From Variovorax sp. Root318D1 (GTDB lineage: Bacteria; Pseudomonadota; Gammaproteobacteria; Burkholderiales; Burkholderiaceae_C), in NCBI RefSeq assembly GCF_001424835.1, contig NZ_LMCQ01000012.1:249755-313754 (forward strand): a stretch of DNA of 64,000 nucleotides, read 5' to 3'. How positions within the stretch are numbered: the stretch's first letter is position 1; the number at the start of each line of letters is the position of its first letter. The notes below the pieces were generated by a model. That model was not told the origin of the DNA. It did no database searches and saw only the letters and a list, made by a program, of their open reading frames with translations. Of the stretch, positions 1 to 8,803 are shown piece by piece. Both the position numbers and the translations under genes were made by a program.

Positions 1-746
1 TCGAGCGGCGCCACCGCGCGCTGGCGCTCACCGAGGCCGGCGGCGTCATGCAGCGGGCCGTGACCGACAGCCTGGAGCGCCTGCGCGATGCCACGGCGCG
101 GGTGCGCGCGAACTCCGCGCCGCGGCAGGTGGCGATCACCAGCACGCCGGGCTTCGCGTCGTTCTGGCTCATTCCGAGGCTGGCGCGCTTCACCGTCAAC
201 CACCCGCAAGTCGACGTGCGCGTCTCGGCCACGCTCGACGTGCTCGACCTGGAGAGCAGCCGCATCGACCTGGCGGTGCGCTTCGTGCCGATCGGCCGCG
301 GCATCGGCCCGGCGCTGTTCGAGGAGTCGGTGATCCCGCTGTGTTCGCCGCAACTCGCCGCCTCGCTGCGCGAGCCTTCCGATTTTTCGAAGCTCACCTT
401 GTTGACCGTGGAATACGCCGACCATGGTGAGGCCCCCACCGTCGATTGGGAGCCCTGGCTCCGCGTGATGGGCCTCGACCACCTGCGCATGAAGAGCACG
501 CTGCGCTTCACCCTGTACACCGATGCGGTGGCCGCCGCGGTGGCGGGGCAGGGCGTGGTGATCGGCCGGCTGCCGCTGCTGCGCGATCTGGTGCAGGCGG
601 GCCGGCTGGTGGCGCCGCTCGGCGAAGGCGTGGCCTCGCATCGCGGCTACTTCATCGAAACCTCCAGGCGCGCCGCGGGCAACCGCGACGCGCAGGAATT
701 CGCGCAGTGGCTGCGCGACGAAGCCGAGGCGGCCCAGCGAAGCTGA
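1..746 (+). CDS. LysR-family transcriptional regulator, 5'-truncated
   Basis: The window opens inside this gene. The frame is open from base 3, and its first residues (ERRHRALALTEAG) match the end of a LysR winged-helix domain, so the DNA-binding N-terminus lies upstream of the window. The rest, about 230 residues, is the effector-binding domain. It includes the usual RxxAxFxxxHPxV-like segment, here ending in HPQVDVRV, and a long C-terminal lobe. The type resembles GcvA-like regulators. Target and inducer cannot be read from here. The ATG at 48 is internal and not the true start. Confidence 0.9.
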   Translation, partial: ERRHRALALTEAGGVMQRAVTDSLERLRDATARVRANSAPRQVAITSTPGFASFWLIPRLARFTVNHPQVDVRVSATLDVLDLESSRIDLAVRFVPIGRGIGPALFEESVIPLCSPQLAASLREPSDFSKLTLLTVEYADHGEAPTVDWEPWLRVMGLDHLRMKSTLRFTLYTDAVAAAVAGQGVVIGRLPLLRDLVQAGRLVAPLGEGVASHRGYFIETSRRAAGNRDAQEFAQWLRDEAEAAQRS

Positions 747-777
747 CGAGACCGCCGCGAGACGAGGGGAGAGGGGA

Positions 778-1350
778 TCAGCCCGGCAGCAGCACCTTGT
801 CGACCACGTGGATCACGCCGTTCGACTGGTAGACGTTGGCGATGGTCACCGTGGCCATGCCGCCCTTGGCATCGCTCACCATCACGTTGCCGCCGCTCAT
901 CGTGGCAATGAGCGTGCCGCCGCTCGCCGTCTTCAGCGTGGCCTTGCCGCCGCCCGCCTTGATGGCGCTCATGAGCGCGGCGCCGTCCATCTTGCCGGGC
1001 ACCACGTGGTAGGTCAGCACCTTGGAAAGCGTCGGTTTGTTCTCGGGCTTGAGCAGGATGTCGACCGTGCCAGCCGGCAGTGCCGAGAAGGCCGCGTTCG
1101 TCGGCGCGAAGACCGTGAACGGGCCGGGGCTCTTGAGCGTGCCCACGAGGTCCGCCGCCTTCACCGCGGCCACCAGCGTGGTGTGGTCCTTCGAATTCAC
1201 GGCGTTGTCGACGATGTCCTTTGTTGGAAGCATCGCGGCGCCGCCCACCATGGGGTTAGACGCCGTGGCGCTACTGCCGCTCATGCCCATGCCGCCCGCG
1301 CAAGCGCCGAGCACAACCGAAACGCCGATGGCAATCACGAGTTTTTTCAT
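778..1350 (-). CDS. Fasciclin (FAS1) domain lipoprotein
   Basis: This is a 190-residue exported protein with one FAS1 domain. Residues 1-17 form a lipoprotein signal ending in the lipobox LGAC. The FAS1 fold follows, from about residue 55 to the end, with the typical motifs FTVFAPTNAAFSALP and LTYHVVPGKM and the terminal segment NGVIHVVDKVLLP. FAS1 domains mediate adhesion or surface interactions. The start at 1350 is chosen because a good AGGAG site precedes it and it gives the signal peptide. A longer reading frame from 1395 would bury the signal. The gene stands alone, tail-to-tail with the LysR gene. Confidence 0.9.
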   Translation of the reverse strand: MKKLVIAIGVSVVLGACAGGMGMSGSSATASNPMVGGAAMLPTKDIVDNAVNSKDHTTLVAAVKAADLVGTLKSPGPFTVFAPTNAAFSALPAGTVDILLKPENKPTLSKVLTYHVVPGKMDGAALMSAIKAGGGKATLKTASGGTLIATMSGGNVMVSDAKGGMATVTIANVYQSNGVIHVVDKVLLPG

Positions 1351-1650
1351 TGAAAGGCTCCTGGTAAAAATATTCCTGAAAGGCCTCTGCGGCAACCGCC
1401 GACAGCTCGGAAGCGCGACGCGCTCCAGGGCAATACGGCGCGGACGCGCGATTGGATTCGCCCTCGAAGCCGCGTCGGCTTTGCGCCACAGCGATTCACG
1501 CGTCGCTTGCGCATCGCGCCCGTGCTCGCCAGAATCCGCCCTTCGTTTTTCAGCAACAGTTTTTCCATTCGCGCCCGGCGACGATCAACCTCCCGGGCGG
1601 CAACTCCATTCAATGAACCGTTTCCTGAACACCTGACCCGCACACCGACC
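1351..1650. other. Gene-free intergenic stretch
   Basis: About 300 bases lie between the FAS1 start and the structured element at 1651. Open frames here on both strands are arginine-rich GC artefacts with no recognisable domain. The stretch should hold the FAS1 promoter and a promoter for the plus-strand genes at 1751. I could not pick out convincing -35/-10 pairs. Confidence 0.5.
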
Positions 1651-1737
1651 GCCCCGGCCGGATGTGCATCCATGCATCCGCCCGAGGCCCATCGACAAAG
1701 GCCGCGCGCAGCCATTCGCCGGGGCTTTTTTGTTTTT
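1651..1737 (+). promoter_or_regulatory. Terminator-like structured leader or attenuator
   Basis: An eight-base GC arm (GCCCCGGC, 1651-1658) pairs perfectly with GCCGGGGC at 1718-1725, followed at once by TTTTTTGTTTTT. Inside the loop there are smaller dyads: CGGATG/CATCCG at about 1659-1680 and GGCC/GGCC at about 1687-1702. No plus-strand gene ends upstream, so this is not an ordinary gene terminator. It sits about 20 bases before the start at 1751, the place where an attenuator or riboswitch expression platform would be. The end of a small RNA is an alternative. Structure and termination are inferred from sequence only. Confidence 0.45.
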
Positions 1738-1750
1738 GGAGTGTGCGCAC

Positions 1751-1978
1751 ATGAGTGCTCAACGAAAGGCCCGCGACGATCAGAAGCGCCTGGGCCGGTT
1801 TTACTTTTCGGTGCCCAATGCGGCACCGCGCAATCCAGTGGTGGCCGCGATGGCGCGCCGCGAATCCAGCCAGGGCGCCGGCCGCCATCTGCGAACGCAC
1901 CGCGCGGAGCGGCGGGCGCAGAAAGTGGCATTGCAGAAGACTGCGCGCAGCCTGCAGGGGAGGGGCGGCGATGCGTGA
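1751..1978 (+). CDS. Small basic hypothetical protein
   Basis: A 75-residue, strongly basic protein beginning MSAQRKARDD, with many Arg, Lys and Gln residues and no hydrophobic segment. A GGAG site lies about 10 bases before the ATG. Its last eight bases overlap the start of the next gene (ATG at 1971, TGA at 1976), which argues for a translated, coupled pair. I do not recognise a domain; the composition would suit nucleic-acid binding. The frame also opens further upstream (ATG at 1664), but that start lies inside the terminator-like element. Confidence 0.55.
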   Translation: MSAQRKARDDQKRLGRFYFSVPNAAPRNPVVAAMARRESSQGAGRHLRTHRAERRAQKVALQKTARSLQGRGGDA

Positions 1979-2735
1979 AGACATGGACAAGGTCATCGTC
2001 GAGCGGCCGCGCCGCGGCGGCGGTGTGCAGGGCGATGGGCGCAAGTGGCGCAACAGCAGGGAACGTGGTTCGCACCTGGGCATGACGCAGGGCTATGCCC
2101 ATCCCAAGGGCTTCAACGAGAACCTTGCGCCGCTGAAGCGCTGGCTGCACAAGCAGGTGCACCGGCCGTGGGACAAGGTGTACGCGGACCTGTGCAGCGG
2201 CATCGATCGCCGCAGCACGGTGCAGGCGCACATCTTCCTGCACATCGACGATTTCGTTGAACGCGAGGCCGTGCTGCGGGACGGCGAAGTGTGGGTCAGC
2301 GAATCCTGGTGGAGGCGTGGCGGCAAGCGCGTGCCCTTGCGCGATGCCGCGCATGTCGAACTGTTCGTGCATCCGGTAACTGGCATCCTGCTGCCCAACC
2401 GGCTGCGGCGCAAAGGTCGGCAGCAGGAGGCTGCAAAGCGCAAGGAGGCCGTGGTCGATCGCCTGGTGATCGATGCGTTCACCGAATGGCACCGGGTCGA
2501 TGGCTGTTGGTTCGAAGTGCGGCTGGCGCCCTTTCCCCAGGCCCAGGGCGACGGTGCGAAGCAGGAGAAGCGCTTCGACGTGATGCGCGGCTGTCTCGTG
2601 ACTCGCTCAGGTGCGTGCCACGTCATGGCGGGGATGTCGCGCCGCCTGGTGACGTATTCGCAGGACTTCGTCTACGCCGTGGCCAAGCGTCAGCTCGGCC
2701 GCCGCGAAGTGCGCGCGCGGCTCGGCGACATCTAG
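1971..2735 (+). CDS. Conserved hypothetical protein (MDKVIVERPR type)
   Basis: A 254-residue basic soluble protein. The start at 1971 overlaps the preceding gene by eight bases. The N-terminal block (MDKVIVERPRRGGG at residues 5-18) and the block LKRWLHKQVHRPWDKVYADLC near residue 55 look like a widely scattered family of unknown function that I remember from planctomycetes and proteobacteria. No catalytic motif, signal or membrane span is visible. It ends tail-to-tail with the MFS gene, sharing the CTAG at 2732-2735. The overlap with the small basic gene suggests the two products act together. Confidence 0.75.
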   Translation: MREDMDKVIVERPRRGGGVQGDGRKWRNSRERGSHLGMTQGYAHPKGFNENLAPLKRWLHKQVHRPWDKVYADLCSGIDRRSTVQAHIFLHIDDFVEREAVLRDGEVWVSESWWRRGGKRVPLRDAAHVELFVHPVTGILLPNRLRRKGRQQEAAKRKEAVVDRLVIDAFTEWHRVDGCWFEVRLAPFPQAQGDGAKQEKRFDVMRGCLVTRSGACHVMAGMSRRLVTYSQDFVYAVAKRQLGRREVRARLGDI

Positions 2736-4027
2736 CGGCTGTTGACGGTCGGTAGCGAACCCGCATCCGACGAGCGCGGCATCAACCGGAACGCGAGGGT
2801 TCCCGCCGCCAGCATGCCGGCGATTGTGAGGAACACCGCGCGGTAAGTCTCAATGCCATTCGCCACGGCCCACGATGCGGCCACGCCGGTCGTCCATTGC
2901 ATGAGCGAGACGCCGAGGAACATCGCCATGTTGAGCAGCGCCATGGCGCGTCCCGTCATGGCCGCCGGGTAGGCGCTCCTGGCATACGCGTACTGCAGCA
3001 CGCCATAGCCGGAGAGAAGGCCATAGACGATCGGCAGGCCGATGTCCACCGCGCGCGAATGCGTGAGCGCCATCGCGCCGAACATCAGCGCGCCGGTGGC
3101 GGCGCAGGCCATCATCCAGCGCGCGCGCCGGGCGGCGCCCGGGTCCATGCGGCCGAACAGCGCGGGGCTGATCATGCCGGTGATCGTCATGACCAGTGCC
3201 ACGTTGCCGCTCGCGACGAGCGACAGGCCGTGGCGCTCCTGCAGCACCGGCCCGAGCCACAGGCCGCGCAGCGTGATGAAAGCTGCATACGACACGCAGG
3301 CGAAGCACAGCAACCCTAGCGTATGCGGCATTGCGAACAGCGGCAGCAGTTCGCGAACGGCTTTGCGCAACGACTGGCGTTCGGCCGGAAGGGCCTCTGG
3401 TTCTGCGCGCTCCGCTGCGCGCGCCGGTTCACGCACGCGCCAGAAGATCACAAGCCATGAGAGCACGGCGAAAGCAGCCAGCACCGCGTAGCCGGCGCGC
3501 CACGAGGCGGCTTCGATCAGCAGCGCCAGCGGCGTGCCCGTGAAGAGGATGCCCAGGCCGGCCAGGCTCAGCACCAGCCCCGACATCGCGGTGAAGCGCG
3601 AGGCATCGAAATGCCGCGCGATGAACACGGTGCATGCGAGGAAAGCGGGTGCACAGCCGACGCCGATCAGCGCCTGCCCCAGCAGCAGCGCGCCGAAGCT
3701 CGGCGCCGCCGCGCACAACGCGGCACCCGCAACGGCCAGCGGAAAGGCGGTCAGCACCGTGCGGCGCACGCCGAAGAGGTCGATCGACACGCCCATCGCG
3801 AGCTGCATGATGCCGAACATGAAATGGAACGTGCCCGCCCAGGTTCCGAGCTGCTGGGGCGTCAGGCCGAACTGGCCGCTGAGCGGTGTGGCCATCATGG
3901 CCCCGACGGTGCGGAAGGCCTGGCTCAGGGCAAAGGCCGAAGCCAGTGCCACGAGCATTGCGGCCGCTGAAACAGACCGGCGCGGCGGGGTGCCGGTCAG
4001 GCTTCGCCCTTGACCTTCAAACGCCAT
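2732..4027 (-). CDS. MFS transporter
   Basis: A 431-residue major facilitator with about 12 hydrophobic spans. The MFS signature between spans 2 and 3 is visible ([11 protein letters not shown]), and LSQAFRTVG opens span 1. The start at 4027 overlaps the end of glcB by 31 bases. A second Met at 3958 begins just before span 1; neither has a strong ribosome site. It is a clear paralogue of the transporter at 31939-33180, sharing [22 protein letters not shown] and CTVFIARHF. Sitting directly behind malate synthase G, it may carry a two-carbon or dicarboxylate substrate, but this is context only. Confidence 0.88.
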   Translation of the reverse strand: MAFEGQGRSLTGTPPRRSVSAAAMLVALASAFALSQAFRTVGAMMATPLSGQFGLTPQQLGTWAGTFHFMFGIMQLAMGVSIDLFGVRRTVLTAFPLAVAGAALCAAAPSFGALLLGQALIGVGCAPAFLACTVFIARHFDASRFTAMSGLVLSLAGLGILFTGTPLALLIEAASWRAGYAVLAAFAVLSWLVIFWRVREPARAAERAEPEALPAERQSLRKAVRELLPLFAMPHTLGLLCFACVSYAAFITLRGLWLGPVLQERHGLSLVASGNVALVMTITGMISPALFGRMDPGAARRARWMMACAATGALMFGAMALTHSRAVDIGLPIVYGLLSGYGVLQYAYARSAYPAAMTGRAMALLNMAMFLGVSLMQWTTGVAASWAVANGIETYRAVFLTIAGMLAAGTLAFRLMPRSSDAGSLPTVNSR

Positions 4028-6171
4028 GCATGCAGCAGCGGCTCGGTGTAGCCGCTCGGCTGCTCGATGCCCTTGAACACCAGGTCTTGCGCCGCCTTGT
4101 ACGCGGCCGAGGTGTCGAAGTGGCCGGCCATCGGCTGGTAGACCGGGTCGCCCGCGTTCTGCTCGTCGACCACCTTGGCCATGCGCTGGAAGGTCTCGTC
4201 GACCTGCGCCTTGGTCACCACGCCGTGCAGCAGCCAGTTGGCGATGTGCTGGCTCGAGATGCGCAGCGTGGCGCGGTCTTCCATCAGGCCCACGTTGTGG
4301 ATGTCGGGCACCTTGGAGCAGCCCACGCCCTGGTCGATCCAGCGCACCACGTAGCCGAGGATGCCCTGCACGTTGTTGTCGATCTCCTGCTGCTTCTCCG
4401 CGTCGGTCCAATTGGCTTGCGCTGCGATCGGCACCTGCAGCAGCGCGTTCAGGATGTTGTCGCGTTCCGCATCGGCATCGATCTTCTCGAGCTCTTGCTG
4501 CACGGACGTGACGCTCACCTGGTGGTAGTGCAGCGCATGCAGCGTGGCGGCGGTGGGCGAGGGCACCCAGGCGGTGTTGGCGCCGGCCTTGGGGTGGCCG
4601 ATCTTCTGCTCGAGCATGGCGGCCATCAGGTCGGGCATGGCCCACATGCCCTTGCCGATCTGCGCCTTGCCGCGCAGGCCGCACGAGAGGCCGACCAGCA
4701 CGTTGTTCTTTTCATAGGCGCCGATCCACGCGCTCGACTTCATGTCGCCCTTGCGGATCATCGGGCCGCCGTGCATGGCGGTGTGCATCTCGTCGCCGGT
4801 GCGGTCCAGGAAGCCGGTGTTGATGAAGGCCACGCGCGCGGCCGCCTCGGCAATGCAGGCCTTGAGGTTCACGCTGGTGCGGCGCTCCTCGTCCATGATG
4901 CCGAGCTTCACGGTGTTGGCAGGCAGGCCGAGCAGCTCCTCGACGCGGCCGAACAGCTCGCTGGCAAAGGCCACTTCGGCCGGGCCGTGCATCTTGGGCT
5001 TGACGATGTAGATGCTGCCGGTGCGCGAGTTGCCCTTGCGCTTCAGGTCGATCATCGCGATGGTGGTGGTCACCACGGCATCGAGGATGCCTTCAGGAAT
5101 TTCCTTGCCGTCCGCGTACAGCACGGCCGGATTCGTCATCAGGTGGCCCACATTGCGCAGGAACATCAACGAGCGGCCGTGCAGCTTCACGGGCTGGCCG
5201 TTGGCGCCGGTGTATTCACGGTCGGGGTTGAGGCCGCGCGTGAAGGTCTTGCCGCCCTTGGCGACTTCTTCGGTGAGCGTGCCCTGCACGATGCCGAGCC
5301 AGTTCGCATACGCGATGACCTTGTCGGCCGCGTCGACAACGGCCACGGAGTCTTCGAGGTCGAGAATGGTCGAGAGCGCGGATTCGAGCACTACGTCGCT
5401 GATGCCGGCCGCATCGCCCTTGCCGATGGGCGTGCTGCGGTCGATGCGGATGTCAAGGTGAATGCCGTTGTGTTTCAGCAGCACCGACGACGGCGATGCC
5501 GCATCGCCCTGGTAGCCGACGAAGGCGGAGGGATCGCGCAGCGTGGTGCCGCTGCTTTGCAGCGCGATGTGCAGCTGGCCGTCCTTCACGCTGTAGCCGG
5601 TCGCCATCTTGTGCGAACCGTTTTCGAGCGGGGCGGCCTGGTCGAGCACGTTGCGCGCAAACTCGATGACCTTGGCGCCGCGCACGGGGTTGTAGTCCTT
5701 GCCCTTTTCGGCGCCATCGGTCTCGGGAATGGCGTCGGTGCCATAGAGCGCGTCGTACAGCGAGCCCCAGCGCGCGTTGGCGGCGTTGAGCGCGTAGCGG
5801 GCATTCAGGATGGGCACCACCAGCTGCGGGCCCGCCTGCAAGGCGAGCTCGGAGTCGACGTTGGCGGTGGTGGCCTTCGCGCCCTTGGGCTGCGGCAGCA
5901 GGTAGCCGATCTTCTCGAGGAATGCGCGATAGGCCGGCATGTCGTTGATGGGGCCCGGGTTCTTCTTGTGCCAGGCGTCGATCTCGGTCTGCAGGCGATC
6001 GCGCTCGGCCAGCAGCGCGACGTTCTTCGGCGCGAGGTCATGCACGATGGCGTCGAAGCCTTTCCAGAAAGCGTCGCTCGACACGCCGCTGGCAGGCAGG
6101 ACCTTGTCTTCGATGAAGCGGTGGAGTTCGGTCGCAACCTGAAGTCGGTGGGCGGTGGTGCGGGCGGTCAT
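3997..6171 (-). CDS. glcB: Malate synthase G
   Basis: Condenses glyoxylate with acetyl-CoA to give malate in the glyoxylate/glycolate route (cytosol). At 724 residues it has the length of the monomeric G form rather than the shorter A form. Recognisable blocks include [13 protein letters not shown] and [17 protein letters not shown] near residues 225-280, [13 protein letters not shown], and [14 protein letters not shown]. The start at 6171 has a good GGAG site eight bases upstream; the longer frame to 6198 adds no conserved sequence. Upstream, 61 bases away on the same strand, lies a haloacid dehalogenase; downstream, an MFS transporter overlaps. The three probably form one operon. Confidence 0.97.
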   Translation of the reverse strand: MTARTTAHRLQVATELHRFIEDKVLPASGVSSDAFWKGFDAIVHDLAPKNVALLAERDRLQTEIDAWHKKNPGPINDMPAYRAFLEKIGYLLPQPKGAKATTANVDSELALQAGPQLVVPILNARYALNAANARWGSLYDALYGTDAIPETDGAEKGKDYNPVRGAKVIEFARNVLDQAAPLENGSHKMATGYSVKDGQLHIALQSSGTTLRDPSAFVGYQGDAASPSSVLLKHNGIHLDIRIDRSTPIGKGDAAGISDVVLESALSTILDLEDSVAVVDAADKVIAYANWLGIVQGTLTEEVAKGGKTFTRGLNPDREYTGANGQPVKLHGRSLMFLRNVGHLMTNPAVLYADGKEIPEGILDAVVTTTIAMIDLKRKGNSRTGSIYIVKPKMHGPAEVAFASELFGRVEELLGLPANTVKLGIMDEERRTSVNLKACIAEAAARVAFINTGFLDRTGDEMHTAMHGGPMIRKGDMKSSAWIGAYEKNNVLVGLSCGLRGKAQIGKGMWAMPDLMAAMLEQKIGHPKAGANTAWVPSPTAATLHALHYHQVSVTSVQQELEKIDADAERDNILNALLQVPIAAQANWTDAEKQQEIDNNVQGILGYVVRWIDQGVGCSKVPDIHNVGLMEDRATLRISSQHIANWLLHGVVTKAQVDETFQRMAKVVDEQNAGDPVYQPMAGHFDTSAAYKAAQDLVFKGIEQPSGYTEPLLHAWRLKVKGEA

Positions 6172-6232
6172 GTTTGTTTCTCCTGGAGAACGGTGCAATG
6201 CGGATGCTGGATGAGAAGGAAGGCGGTGTCTG

Positions 6233-6910
6233 TCAGAAGAACCCGAGCACGTCGCGCAGGCTGCTGCCGGTGCGTTCGGGCTCAGTGCCGAGTTCTTCGA
6301 AAGGAAGCTGGTAGCGGTTGACCCAGAGCGTGCGAAATCCGTACCAGGTGGCGCCGAGCGCGTCCCAGCCGTTGCAGCTCACGAAGGCGATCTGCGCGGG
6401 CTGCAGGCCGGTGGCCGTGACGCCGAGCCGGTAGGCCTCGGGGTGCGTCTTGTACTTGCGGATACCGTCCACGCTCAGCACGTGGTCGAGCAGGCCTTCG
6501 AGGCCGGCGCTGCGAACGGCGGCATCGAGCATGCCCGGGTCGCCGTTCGAGAGGATGCCGGTGACGACGCCGCGGCTCTTGAGCGCCTGGAGCACTTCGC
6601 GGCATTCGGGAAAAGCCGTGAGCGTGCGGTACTGGTCCATCAGCTGCTGCTCGGCGGTCTGCGTCAGGTCGAGGCCGAGCCGCTTGCAGGTGTAGCGCAG
6701 CGCGGCGCGCGTGAGTTCGCCAAAAGGCCGGTAGTGCGCGCCGTCGTCGCTTGTGGTTACCAGGCGGGTGTATTCGATCTGCTTGTCGCGCCAGCCCGCG
6801 GCCAGCGCCTGGCCCTGGCCGGCGAACAGCCGCTCGGCCGTCTGCCCGACGCTGTACACGTCGAACAAGGTGCCGTATGCGTCGAAGAGAACTGCCCCGG
6901 GATGGTCCAT
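6233..6910 (-). CDS. (S)-2-haloacid dehalogenase, HAD type II
   Basis: Hydrolyses 2-haloacids to 2-hydroxyacids with inversion. The 225-residue length fits the family. All catalytic residues known for L-2-haloacid dehalogenases are present: nucleophile Asp10 with Thr14 (FDAYGTLFD), Arg41, Ser121-Asn122 (SNGDP), Lys154 and Tyr160 (KYKTHPEAY), and Ser178/Asn180/Asp183 (SCNGWD). The spacing is a constant three residues longer after residue 41 than in the classical Pseudomonas enzyme. It precedes glcB on the same strand. Monohaloacetate would give glycolate, which becomes glyoxylate, the malate synthase substrate, so a shared pathway is plausible. Confidence 0.92.
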   Translation of the reverse strand: MDHPGAVLFDAYGTLFDVYSVGQTAERLFAGQGQALAAGWRDKQIEYTRLVTTSDDGAHYRPFGELTRAALRYTCKRLGLDLTQTAEQQLMDQYRTLTAFPECREVLQALKSRGVVTGILSNGDPGMLDAAVRSAGLEGLLDHVLSVDGIRKYKTHPEAYRLGVTATGLQPAQIAFVSCNGWDALGATWYGFRTLWVNRYQLPFEELGTEPERTGSSLRDVLGFF

Positions 6911-7013
6911 GCGTTGACTTTATTCGATACTTTGACGGCGAGTAAGAGCCGAAACCGGGATTTATCAGTGACAAAAATGAATGTAATCGATGGGGCCTGC
7001 ATGCAGTCCGGTG

Positions 7014-7754
7014 TCAGATCAGTGCGCTGAGTTCGCGCGCCGCGGCGCACACCGGTTCGATGTGGCGTTCGTCGTAGCGGTGCGTGGGCATGGTCAGCGT
7101 GAGCGCCGCGGCCAGGCGGCCGTCGGCATGGAACACCGGCGCCGAAATGCCCGCCAGTTCGGCCGTGCGGTCGCCCACCAGCGCGCAGTAGCCCTGCGCG
7201 CGGATGGTGTCGTAGAGCTTCCGCTCGCTCGCACTGCGCGGCCGCCCGGCCTCGGAGCCAAAGGCGATTAGCACGCGCGCGCCGGCGCCCCGGTCGTTGG
7301 GCAGCAGGTCGCCCGCGCGCACGTGGTCGCGCACCACGTGCGACGAGTCGACGCGGAACTGGCACAGCCGCACCCAGCTTGCGCCCTGCTTCTGCCGCAC
7401 GTGGTACGCCGCGCTCTCGCCCGTGGCTGCGGCCAGCGCGCGCAGCACCGGAAGCACGATGCGATCGAGCGAGAGCGACGCCGTATAGAGGCCGTGCAGC
7501 CGCGCGATCTCGGCGCCCAGCGCATAGCGCCCGTCGTCCTGCCGGCGGATCAGCCGCGCATGCTCGAGCGAAGCCAAAAGGCGCAGCACCGTGCTCTTGT
7601 AGAGCTGCGCGCGCTCGGCAAACTGCGCGAGCGACAACGCCTCGTCGCCAGGCTGGAAGGCCGAGAGCAGGCTCAGCGCGCGGTCGACCGCGGCGGCGCC
7701 CCCGGGGGCGGCGTGGCGATCGGCAAGCGATTCGGTCTGGGCTTTGCGGGGCAT
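7014..7754 (-). CDS. IclR-family transcriptional regulator
   Basis: 246 residues: an N-terminal winged helix (about residues 20-80, with LSLAQFAERAQLYKSTVLRLLASLE and a wing RRQDDGRYALG), then the IclR effector domain ending in MPTHRYDERH. The start at 7754 removes a shadow extension that runs back through the divergent gene. It is transcribed away from the HMG-CoA lyase/CoA-transferase pair and very likely controls it. The intergenic region holds a promoter for each direction and a palindrome between the -35 and -10 boxes of this gene's own promoter, which suggests autoregulation. Effector unknown. Confidence 0.93.
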   Translation of the reverse strand: MPRKAQTESLADRHAAPGGAAAVDRALSLLSAFQPGDEALSLAQFAERAQLYKSTVLRLLASLEHARLIRRQDDGRYALGAEIARLHGLYTASLSLDRIVLPVLRALAAATGESAAYHVRQKQGASWVRLCQFRVDSSHVVRDHVRAGDLLPNDRGAGARVLIAFGSEAGRPRSASERKLYDTIRAQGYCALVGDRTAELAGISAPVFHADGRLAAALTLTMPTHRYDERHIEPVCAAARELSALI

Positions 7755-7764
7755 CGCGGGTAAC

Positions 7765-7794
7765 TTGACAGTGAAAGTCGATCGGAGGTCTAAT
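7765..7794 (+). promoter_or_regulatory. Sigma-70 promoter for the lyase/CoA-transferase pair
   Basis: Perfect -35 box TTGACA at 7765-7770, an 18-base spacer, then TCTAAT at 7789-7794 (five of six consensus bases). The predicted transcript start is near 7801, leaving a leader of about 70 bases before the ATG at 7873. It faces the iclR promoter, and each polymerase must run through the other promoter. Confidence 0.6.
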
Positions 7795-7806
7795 TCTGTT
7801 TTACGG

Positions 7807-7835
7807 AATCTAGTTCTGTAAGATAGAACTGTCAA
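7807..7835 (-). promoter_or_regulatory. Sigma-70 promoter for the iclR gene
   Basis: Read on the minus strand: TTGACA (7835-7830), exactly 17 bases, then TAGATT (7812-7807, four of six consensus bases). The predicted start is near 7800, giving a leader of about 45 bases before the iclR ATG at 7754. The nine-base string CTTGACAGT around this -35 box is also found, inverted, around the opposing -35 box at 7764-7772. Confidence 0.6.
7812..7830. promoter_or_regulatory. Candidate IclR operator palindrome
   Basis: AGTTCT (7812-7817), seven bases, AGAACT (7825-7830): a perfect six-base inverted repeat. It fills the spacer of the iclR promoter and lies 18 bases past the -10 box of the opposing promoter, so one bound dimer could block both. 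Assignment to this IclR protein is inference from position. Confidence 0.5.
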
Positions 7836-7872
7836 GCGATCAAATGTCCGATCGCGCCAAGGAACACATCCG

Positions 7873-8790
7873 ATGACTTCTCCCGATGTCCTCATCAGCG
7901 AGGTCGGCCCGCGCGATGGCCTGCAGTCGGTCAAGGCCACCATGCCCACGGCGCACAAGCTGCGCTGGATCGACGCGCTGCATGCCGCCGGCGTGCGCGA
8001 AATAGAGGTCGCTTCGTTCGTGCCCGCGAAGCTGCTGCCGCAGATGGCCGACGCGGCCGAGGTGGTTCGCCATGCCATCACGCTGCCGGGCCTCACGGTG
8101 ATGGCGCTGGTGCCCAACCGCAAAGGCGCCGAGGCCGCGCTCGAAGCCGGCGTGCACAAGCTCACCATGCCGGTCTCGGCCAGCGTCGCGCACTCGCTCG
8201 CCAACGTGCGCAAGACGCCGACCGAGATGGTGGAGGAGGTGCGCGCCATCTCGGAGCTTCGCCGCGCCATCGCGCCGCATGTGAAGCTCGAGGCCGGCAT
8301 CTCCACTGCTTTCGGCTGCACGCTGCAAGGCGCAGTGCCCGAAGACGACGTGATTCGCCTCGCGGTGCAGTGCGCCGAGGCTGGCGCCGAAGAGGTCGGC
8401 CTGTCGGACACGGTGGGCTACGCCAACCCTGCGCAGGTGCGCCGGCTCTTCAAGCGGCTGCGCGCCGAGCTCGGCCGGCATGCCGGCGCTGCCCACATGC
8501 ACAACACGCGCGGCCTTGGCATTGCCAACTGCCTTGCCGCCTGGGACGAGGGCGTGCGCACTTTCGACGCTTCGCTCGGCGGCCTCGGCGGCTGCCCCTA
8601 CGCACCCGGCGCCTCGGGCAACGCCGTGACCGAAGACCTCGTCTTCATGTTCGAGGCCATGGGTGTTCGCACGGGCATCGACATCACAAAGCTCATTGCG
8701 GCGCGCGCGCCGCTCATGGCGGGCCTCCCCGGCGAACCGGTCTACGGCATGACGCCCGAAGCCGGCCTGCCCAAGGGCTTTGTCCAATAG
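7873..8790 (+). CDS. mvaB: Hydroxymethylglutaryl-CoA lyase
   Basis: Cleaves HMG-CoA to acetoacetate and acetyl-CoA, the last step of leucine breakdown. The 305-residue TIM barrel carries the family hallmarks: GPRDGLQ near residue 12 (Arg/Asp of the active site), GLSDTVGYANP near 176, the metal-binding HMHN near 210, and the lyase signature SLGGLGGCPYAPGASGN with the catalytic Cys near 245. The CoA-transferase gene follows after 13 bases. Because HMG-CoA lyase relatives include citramalyl-CoA lyases, the substrate is not certain. Control is probably by the divergent IclR protein. Confidence 0.9.
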   Translation: MTSPDVLISEVGPRDGLQSVKATMPTAHKLRWIDALHAAGVREIEVASFVPAKLLPQMADAAEVVRHAITLPGLTVMALVPNRKGAEAALEAGVHKLTMPVSASVAHSLANVRKTPTEMVEEVRAISELRRAIAPHVKLEAGISTAFGCTLQGAVPEDDVIRLAVQCAEAGAEEVGLSDTVGYANPAQVRRLFKRLRAELGRHAGAAHMHNTRGLGIANCLAAWDEGVRTFDASLGGLGGCPYAPGASGNAVTEDLVFMFEAMGVRTGIDITKLIAARAPLMAGLPGEPVYGMTPEAGLPKGFVQ

Positions 8791-8803
8791 GAAACCACCG
8801 CAC

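Noticed and set aside
1347..2492. 381-codon minus-strand frame covering the two unknown plus-strand genes
   Set aside because: Arg/Ala/Pro-rich, spans an intergenic region and the structured element; the plus-strand genes have ribosome-site and overlap evidence.
3886..6321. 811-codon plus-strand frame opposite glcB
   Set aside because: It mirrors malate synthase G, is His/Gly/Val-rich in the way GC-rich shadows are, and has no domain.
6911..7013. Riboswitch upstream of the dehalogenase/glcB genes
   Set aside because: No glycine-riboswitch-like or other known core was visible; only about 100 bases lie between iclR and the dehalogenase.
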